Of a stretch of DNA of 9,938 nt, positions 5,886 to 9,938 are shown piece by piece. The stretch lies in contig CARTQV010000025.1 of the NCBI GenBank assembly GCA_949070545.1, positions 1-9,938 of the forward strand, in the 5' to 3' direction. The notes under the pieces were generated by a model. The model had not been told where the DNA came from and searched no databases. It saw only the letters and a program-made list of their open reading frames with translations. The DNA is from an uncultured Candidatus Saccharibacteria bacterium (lineage in GTDB: Bacteria > Patescibacteriota > Saccharimonadia > Saccharimonadales > Saccharimonadaceae). The position numbers and the translations under genes are program-made. Within the stretch, counting starts at the first letter, position 1, and each line of letters opens with the position of its first letter.

Positions 5886-7203
5886 ATCTCAGAGCGTCAA
5901 TCGGGTTTTTATGCGCAGCTTTCCAGGCTGGGACAGTGCCAGCGAGAAAAGCAATAAACATAACAATGATGACGATTGGCAGGATATTCCAAGGCGTGAA
6001 TTCGAAAAGTTGGAAAGTGGGTAGCTCTTCAAGAAATCCACCTGGAGCGTGGACGGCGCTATTCACTAAAGTGCCAATGAGCATCGCTACGAAAACTCCG
6101 AAAGCTGACCCCCAGAATCCGAGTAGGATTGCTTCGGTTGCAAACTCCGCGTAAACGCGTTTGCTGGACATGCCAAGTGCTTTGTCGAGCCCAATTTCGC
6201 GCGTGCGCTCTTCGACGGACATGAGCAACGTATTGACAATGCCAATTGCGGCTGCGAGCAAGGCGATGCCACCGAAGATCGTGAAGACAACCATGATGGC
6301 GTCGAAGAAGGTGCGGATCATGCCCATCATATCAGACATAGTCCAAGCTTCATAACCAGCGTCGGTGATGACTTGTTTGATTTCGTCCTCAGTAAATCGC
6401 CCCGTGTCATAAGTTGCCATAATATAATAGGTTGGCAAGCTGTCTTTATAATCTTTAGGGTAGCCTGCGTAGTAGGCATCAGATAATTTGTCATAAAATG
6501 TGCGCGACATGATGGCTCCCATGCTACCAGAAACGACACCGCTAGCTTCAACACCAGCAACTTCGACGTCAATCTTGAACCACTCGCCAGTTACTTCATT
6601 CTTGAAGTTCACGGTGATAGTTTCCCCGACGATATCTTCGTCATTATTATAGCCAAGAGCTTTGGCATAGCCAGGCTCGAGGATGATCTGGGATTTCTTT
6701 TTTGCCTCATCGGTTTGATCGACCAACTCTCCAGCGGCGAGTGGGATTTTAAAGTTACCTGGAGGAAGAATCATCATGCTTTGGATTTCGTATTTTTTAT
6801 CGGTTTTGTTGCTAGCGAAATATCCAGTGCCACCAAATGGCCGTGGAGCATAGAAAGAATCTCCGTCGATTCCGTCGATATTTTTTAACTTTTCAATGTC
6901 GTCATCTGAAAATGCACCAATCTCGACTTCACCAGCTTTTTTCTCGACGAATTCGATCGGCCCATTTTTTGCGGTCATGCTGGAAGCCATCTCGGCTGAA
7001 CCAGGAGGCATCAGCATAATGAAATTGTCGCCACCGAGGCTAGCAGTTTGTTCGTCGATGAAGGAATTGACGCCAGAATTGATCGCGACGTTCAAAACGA
7101 TTGTAAAACTTCCGACAAAAATAGCCAAAACTGTAAGTAGCGTGCGAATTTTGTTGCGGAGAAGATTGTGGTTGGCAGTGCGTACAACCTCAAAGAATTT
7201 CAT
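5878..7203 (-). CDS. ABC transporter permease, MacB/FtsX type
   Basis: Membrane subunit of an ABC transporter of the MacB/LolCDE/FtsX group (type VII exporter fold, mechanotransmission), 441 residues. The topology is typical: one N-terminal helix (about 21-43, after RNKIRTLL), a large extracytoplasmic MacB-type domain (about 44-295), then the FtsX domain with three helices (about 300-327, 354-383 and 404-425). The conserved coupling segment SVEERTREIGLDKALGMSSKRV (329-350) and the terminal GTVPAWKAAHKNPIDALRYE are classic for the family. The start is set by AAAGGAG 7 nt upstream, and the ATG shares one base with the stop codon of the ATPase gene (TAATG), so the two subunits are made together. 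It is a half-transporter that should work as a dimer with two ATPases. The substrate is not evident; relatives export peptides, lipoproteins or siderophores, or act in cell-wall signalling. The extracytoplasmic domain is full-length. Confidence 0.93.
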   Translation of the reverse strand: MKFFEVVRTANHNLLRNKIRTLLTVLAIFVGSFTIVLNVAINSGVNSFIDEQTASLGGDNFIMLMPPGSAEMASSMTAKNGPIEFVEKKAGEVEIGAFSDDDIEKLKNIDGIDGDSFYAPRPFGGTGYFASNKTDKKYEIQSMMILPPGNFKIPLAAGELVDQTDEAKKKSQIILEPGYAKALGYNNDEDIVGETITVNFKNEVTGEWFKIDVEVAGVEASGVVSGSMGAIMSRTFYDKLSDAYYAGYPKDYKDSLPTYYIMATYDTGRFTEDEIKQVITDAGYEAWTMSDMMGMIRTFFDAIMVVFTIFGGIALLAAAIGIVNTLLMSVEERTREIGLDKALGMSSKRVYAEFATEAILLGFWGSAFGVFVAMLIGTLVNSAVHAPGGFLEELPTFQLFEFTPWNILPIVIIVMFIAFLAGTVPAWKAAHKNPIDALRYE

Positions 7204-7931
7204 TATTTTTCTCCTTTCGTTAGTTTTGTGGACGTTTTTTTGGTCTTTTCTGCGGTATTCTTTACAATTTTGCCGTCAGAAATCCGAATTTGACGGTCAC
7301 ACATCATAGCGAGATCATCATCATGTGTAACGATAATTAAAGTTACGCCTTTTTTCTTGTTTAAATCGAATAATAATTTAATGACTTTGTCGCCAGTCGC
7401 TGAATCGAGATTTCCTGTCGGTTCGTCTGCAAAAAGGATTTTGGGATTTCCGACGATCGCTCGCGCAATACAGACACGCTGCTTTTGTCCGCCAGATAAG
7501 TTGTTAGCTTTGAATTTTGCTCGGTTTGAAAGTCCGACGGTGCGCAAGGCCTTTTCGGCAAGTTTCTTGCGCTCTTTGCGGCGCACACCAGCGATTTTCA
7601 GCGGCAAAACAACATTCTCCAGCACGCTGTCTTGGGGGTTCATGAAAAATTGCTGAAAGACAAAACCAAAACTACGATTTCTGAGTTTATTCAAAGCTTT
7701 ATTCTTTAAGTTTGCAGAGTCAATTCCCTCAACTTCTATGCTCCCGCTAGTCGGACGATCGAGTAGAGCAAGCAAATGCATCAAAGTTGACTTGCCAGAG
7801 CCGGATTTTCCGACGATTGCGACAGATTCGCCTGGGTTGATTGATAAATTGATATTTTTTAGAGCGGTGAAAGCAGTCGAACGTTTGCCATAAACTTTTG
7901 TGAGCTTTTTCACCTCGATAACTGGTTCCAT
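7203..7931 (-). CDS. ABC transporter ATP-binding subunit, LolD/MacB type
   Basis: Cytoplasmic ATPase of the same transporter as the permease, 242 residues. All motifs are intact: A-loop VYGK (13-16, Tyr14), Walker A GKSGSGKST (41-49), Q-loop FQQFFMNPQDSVLENV (92-107), signature LSGGQKQR (145-152), Walker B with catalytic Glu (ILFADEP, E170), D-loop NLDS and switch His203 (VTHD). The last 20 residues are a lysine/threonine-rich tail (AEKTKKTSTKLTKGEK) beyond the usual end of the family. The start is at 7931, directly before the conserved VIEVKKLTKVY. No ribosome binding site exists in the 18 nt before it; instead an extended -10 (TGTTACAAT) lies there, which would put transcription start on or next to the AUG. 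Coupling to the upstream gene is the alternative. Confidence 0.95.
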   Translation of the reverse strand: MEPVIEVKKLTKVYGKRSTAFTALKNINLSINPGESVAIVGKSGSGKSTLMHLLALLDRPTSGSIEVEGIDSANLKNKALNKLRNRSFGFVFQQFFMNPQDSVLENVVLPLKIAGVRRKERKKLAEKALRTVGLSNRAKFKANNLSGGQKQRVCIARAIVGNPKILFADEPTGNLDSATGDKVIKLLFDLNKKKGVTLIIVTHDDDLAMMCDRQIRISDGKIVKNTAEKTKKTSTKLTKGEK

Positions 7932-7938
7932 ATTTTAT

Positions 7939-7947
7939 ATTGTAACA
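7939..7947 (-). promoter_or_regulatory. Extended -10 element giving a possible leaderless start for the ABC ATPase
   Basis: On the minus strand, TGT precedes TACAAT (7939-7944) in the 18-nt gap before the ATG at 7931. Typical -10 to +1 spacing places the start at 7931-7932. The -35 is poor: the best is TTACAA (7964-7969) at 19 bp, inside the end of the upstream gene. Confidence 0.5.
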
Positions 7948-7949
7948 TA

Positions 7950-8684
7950 TTATTTATAATTAATTGTAACGTAACGTAGTTTGCCGTTCATGAATTCAAA
8001 AGTGTAGCCACTCGTGCCGTAATACTTTTCGGAGTCAACTTTGTATTCCAATTTATCGGAATGCTCACCATTTTCTGTGTCACGGTTTGATTGATTGGTT
8101 GGTTCGCCAGCATTGGCTTTTAATTCTTCGATGCTTAGTGTTAGTGGAAAAGCAAACTGTAAAACATCCTGACCACGGTCTTCTACTACTGGAAAATAAA
8201 TCTGAGATAGTTTGCAATCGGCAATTTTTCGACTTTCGTCTGTATTGTTGATGACCCGAACTTGAGCAACCTGACTTTTACCGAGATGAATAGCGAAAGA
8301 TTCGGATTCATGATTTTTATTTAAGTTATTTCCAGCGTTCTTGATGTCCTCTTCGTCGAATGTAACGCCGTTGTCAATCATTTCTTGAAGCGTAGACTTC
8401 CCGAGAGTGTAACTTTTTCCATCAATTGCAAAAATGCGATTCTCAAGATCGACATATTTCTCGCCGAGATCAACTTTATCATTTTGCTTTGCATCAACAT
8501 CTTCTACGACTTCACGATTAGCCTCATCCTCAGCTTGTTTTGTATCTCGCGTTGCAAGAATGTAGCCTATGACTATTGAAACGACAATGATCACAATTGG
8601 AATTATAATCGGGAGAAGCCTTTTTAAATTTCTCCTAGCCTTTTTGTTTGATTGTTGTGTTTTCTTTTCTGACTTTGTTGTCAT
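7950..8684 (-). CDS. Single-pass membrane protein of unknown function, beside an ABC transporter
   Basis: I do not recognise a named family. The 244 residues begin with a very basic cytoplasmic segment (1-23, many Lys/Arg), then one strong hydrophobic helix (about 24-44), an acidic linker (about 50-75), and a soluble extracytoplasmic part. This orientation follows the positive-inside rule. The outer part has two pieces: about 82-170, with FAIDGKSYTLGKSTLQEMIDNG near its start and a lone Cys157, and about 180-244, with LSIEELKANAGEP and then a YTFEFMNGKLRYVTINYK ending. The second piece resembles the short helix-plus-beta pattern of BamE/BLIP-like proteins; this is a visual impression only. 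The start has AGAGGGAG 4 nt upstream, placed in the 15-nt gap after cysS. It precedes the ABC ATPase by 18 nt, so it could be an accessory or sensor subunit of that transporter, or simply share the transcript. Confidence 0.85.
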   Translation of the reverse strand: MTTKSEKKTQQSNKKARRNLKRLLPIIIPIVIIVVSIVIGYILATRDTKQAEDEANREVVEDVDAKQNDKVDLGEKYVDLENRIFAIDGKSYTLGKSTLQEMIDNGVTFDEEDIKNAGNNLNKNHESESFAIHLGKSQVAQVRVINNTDESRKIADCKLSQIYFPVVEDRGQDVLQFAFPLTLSIEELKANAGEPTNQSNRDTENGEHSDKLEYKVDSEKYYGTSGYTFEFMNGKLRYVTINYK

Positions 8685-8699
8685 GCGACTCCCTCTTGT

Positions 8700-9938
8700 T
8701 TAATGTAGATATTGCCATAACTCTTTTCCGTTTGCCGTGTCTATGATCCCAAAGCCATATTTCTCCAGTTCGGCACGTAATCGATCAGATTCTGCGTAAT
8801 TTTTTGCCATTCTTGCGGCTTTTCGTCTTTCTAATATATTGAGTTCTTCTGTCCCTGGTGCTTTCCCATCAAACAGTCCTAACCCGAAAAGCTCTTCAAT
8901 AGCTTGCCAATCTTCCAGATCTAGCTTCATGTTATCAATTTCAGCAAAAGCTTGGGGCGACCCAAGGTCATTATTTAGAGCGTCTAATACCGCTGTCGTC
9001 CCATTTCCCTTCTCTGCTTCAGTGTTTTGCAATAGTGCTGCAATCTGATTGCGCCAGCCAAGCCGCCGGACGCGTGCTGCTTCGAGACCCTCAAAGCTAA
9101 AATCACGTTCAGAACGATAGTGTCCCTGTAGCACCCACATTTTGAAATCGAGCGGAGAATAACCTTTTTCTACCAGCTCATCTAGACTATAGCCATTTCC
9201 GATACTCTTGGATAGCTTCTGTCCTTCACTGGTCAGGTGGTTACAATGTAGCCAAAAATGCGCTAGAGTTTTTTCAAAAGCTGCTTCGCTTTGGGCAATT
9301 TCATTGGTGTGGTGGACCGGGATATGATCGATCCCGCCAGTATGAATGTCGATTGGCTCACCTAACTCGGTATGGATAATCGTTGAGCATTCGAGATGCC
9401 AACCAGGATAGCCAGGCCTCCCAAGATAATCCCAATGCATGGCGTGTTTTTCACCTGGTTGAATAAACTTCCAAAGTGCAAAATCAGTTGGATTAAGTTT
9501 TTCGCTTGATAGTTCAACCCTAGCACCAGCCCTCAACCCCTCGAGATCTAGTCGTGCAAAATTGCCATAACGTGGAAACTTACTTGTATCATAATAAACT
9601 CCATCTTTAGTTTCATAGGTATAACCTTTTTCGGTCAAGATATTTACTAATTCGATATCCTGTTTGATATAATCTGTCGCACGCGCTAGCACGTCAGGTT
9701 TTGTCAGATTCAGTGCTTTATAGCCACGCTCAAATTCACCAATATAATATTCAGCAACTTCCCAGACACTTTTGCCGGTTTTCTCAGCACCTTTTTCGAG
9801 TTTATCTTCGCCTTCATCACCATCTGAGACGAGGTGACCAACATCCGTTAGGTTTAAAACACGATACGGCATAAACCCATTCGCTTTCAGGACTCTCACT
9901 AATAAATCCCAATAAATATACGCGGTGTAATTGCCAAT
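8700..9938 (-). CDS. cysS: Cysteinyl-tRNA synthetase, 5' end beyond the window
   Basis: Class I aminoacyl-tRNA synthetase that loads cysteine on tRNA-Cys. The frame stays open to the window edge: upstream of the GTG at 9899 it reads IGNYTAYIYWDLL, the residues just after the His of the HIGH motif, so the true start is outside and roughly 25-35 residues are missing. Visible in order are NLTDVGHLVSDGDEGEDKLEKGA, the zinc-site segment GWHLECSTI, the DIHTGGIDHIPVHHTNEIAQSE stretch carrying the remaining zinc ligands (His and Glu), the KLSKS loop (SEGQKLSKSIGN), SPLDFKMWVLQGHYRSERDFSFE, and a C-terminal helical tRNA-binding part ending in ARMAKNYAESDRLRAELEKYGFGIIDTANGKELW. The 412 residues in the window indicate a total near 440, slightly below the usual 460, but the C-terminus looks complete. 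Its stop codon lies 15 nt before the next gene, with which it is probably co-transcribed. Confidence 0.95.
   Translation of the reverse strand: MGNYTAYIYWDLLVRVLKANGFMPYRVLNLTDVGHLVSDGDEGEDKLEKGAEKTGKSVWEVAEYYIGEFERGYKALNLTKPDVLARATDYIKQDIELVNILTEKGYTYETKDGVYYDTSKFPRYGNFARLDLEGLRAGARVELSSEKLNPTDFALWKFIQPGEKHAMHWDYLGRPGYPGWHLECSTIIHTELGEPIDIHTGGIDHIPVHHTNEIAQSEAAFEKTLAHFWLHCNHLTSEGQKLSKSIGNGYSLDELVEKGYSPLDFKMWVLQGHYRSERDFSFEGLEAARVRRLGWRNQIAALLQNTEAEKGNGTTAVLDALNNDLGSPQAFAEIDNMKLDLEDWQAIEELFGLGLFDGKAPGTEELNILERRKAARMAKNYAESDRLRAELEKYGFGIIDTANGKELWQYLH

Noticed and set aside
6896..7309. 137-residue open frame on the plus strand, opposite the permease and ATPase genes
   Set aside because: It is antisense to two complete, well-supported ABC genes, has no family motif and crosses their junction. 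Other plus-strand frames were dropped for the same reason.
9897..9899. GTG as the start of cysS
   Set aside because: The frame continues upstream with conserved CysRS sequence (IGNYTAYIYWDLL) to the window edge, so this is an internal valine codon.
1..9938. UGA recoded as glycine, as in Gracilibacteria or Absconditabacteria
   Set aside because: All genes are full-length with UGA read as stop, and conserved glycines are coded by normal GGN codons.
1..9938. CRISPR array, transposon ends, tRNA, rRNA or phage genes
   Set aside because: No regularly spaced repeats, terminal inverted repeats with a transposase, cloverleaf sequences or phage proteins were seen.

Overview
The window looks like chromosomal DNA from a reduced, monoderm-type bacterium of the Candidate Phyla Radiation (Patescibacteria), most likely a Saccharibacterium (TM7). 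The main clues are a VirB2-like pilin of the kind common in CPR genomes, a single-chain UvrD-type helicase with a RecB-like nuclease domain, a cysteine-free bL31 with a Lys/Ala tail, short intergenic gaps, and UGA behaving as a normal stop. UGA is not recoded, which argues against Gracilibacteria and Absconditabacteria. This placement is inference from gene content; no marker phylogeny was possible.

All nine genes lie on the minus strand, so the window reads from right to left. From 9938 down to 1418 is one tight run: cysS (5' end outside the window), a single-pass membrane protein of unknown function, an ABC ATPase, its FtsX/MacB-type permease, an RlmD/TrmA-family RNA uridine methyltransferase, and a helicase-nuclease. 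The junctions are gaps of 15 and 18 nt and then overlaps of 1, 8 and 11 nt, which implies co-transcription and translational coupling. An extended -10 element directly before the ABC ATPase may give a second, leaderless entry point.

From 1417 to 1 the genes are separately expressed. A T4SS-type pilin has its own promoter and a hairpin leader. A 68-residue protein of unknown function follows, with its own likely promoter, a 5' hairpin, a very strong ribosome binding site, a perfect 19-nt inverted repeat inside the gene, a perfect 24-bp palindrome just after the stop, and a GC-rich intrinsic terminator. Then comes rpmE (bL31), whose near-consensus promoter abuts that terminator and would give a leader of about 4 nt.

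The membrane protein plus the ABC pair may form one export or envelope system. cysS, the methyltransferase, bL31 and the helicase are housekeeping functions for translation, RNA modification and DNA repair. No tRNA, rRNA, CRISPR array, transposon or attachment site was seen, and no stretch over 300 bases lacks a gene. The least explained part is the 400-780 segment around the small gene.
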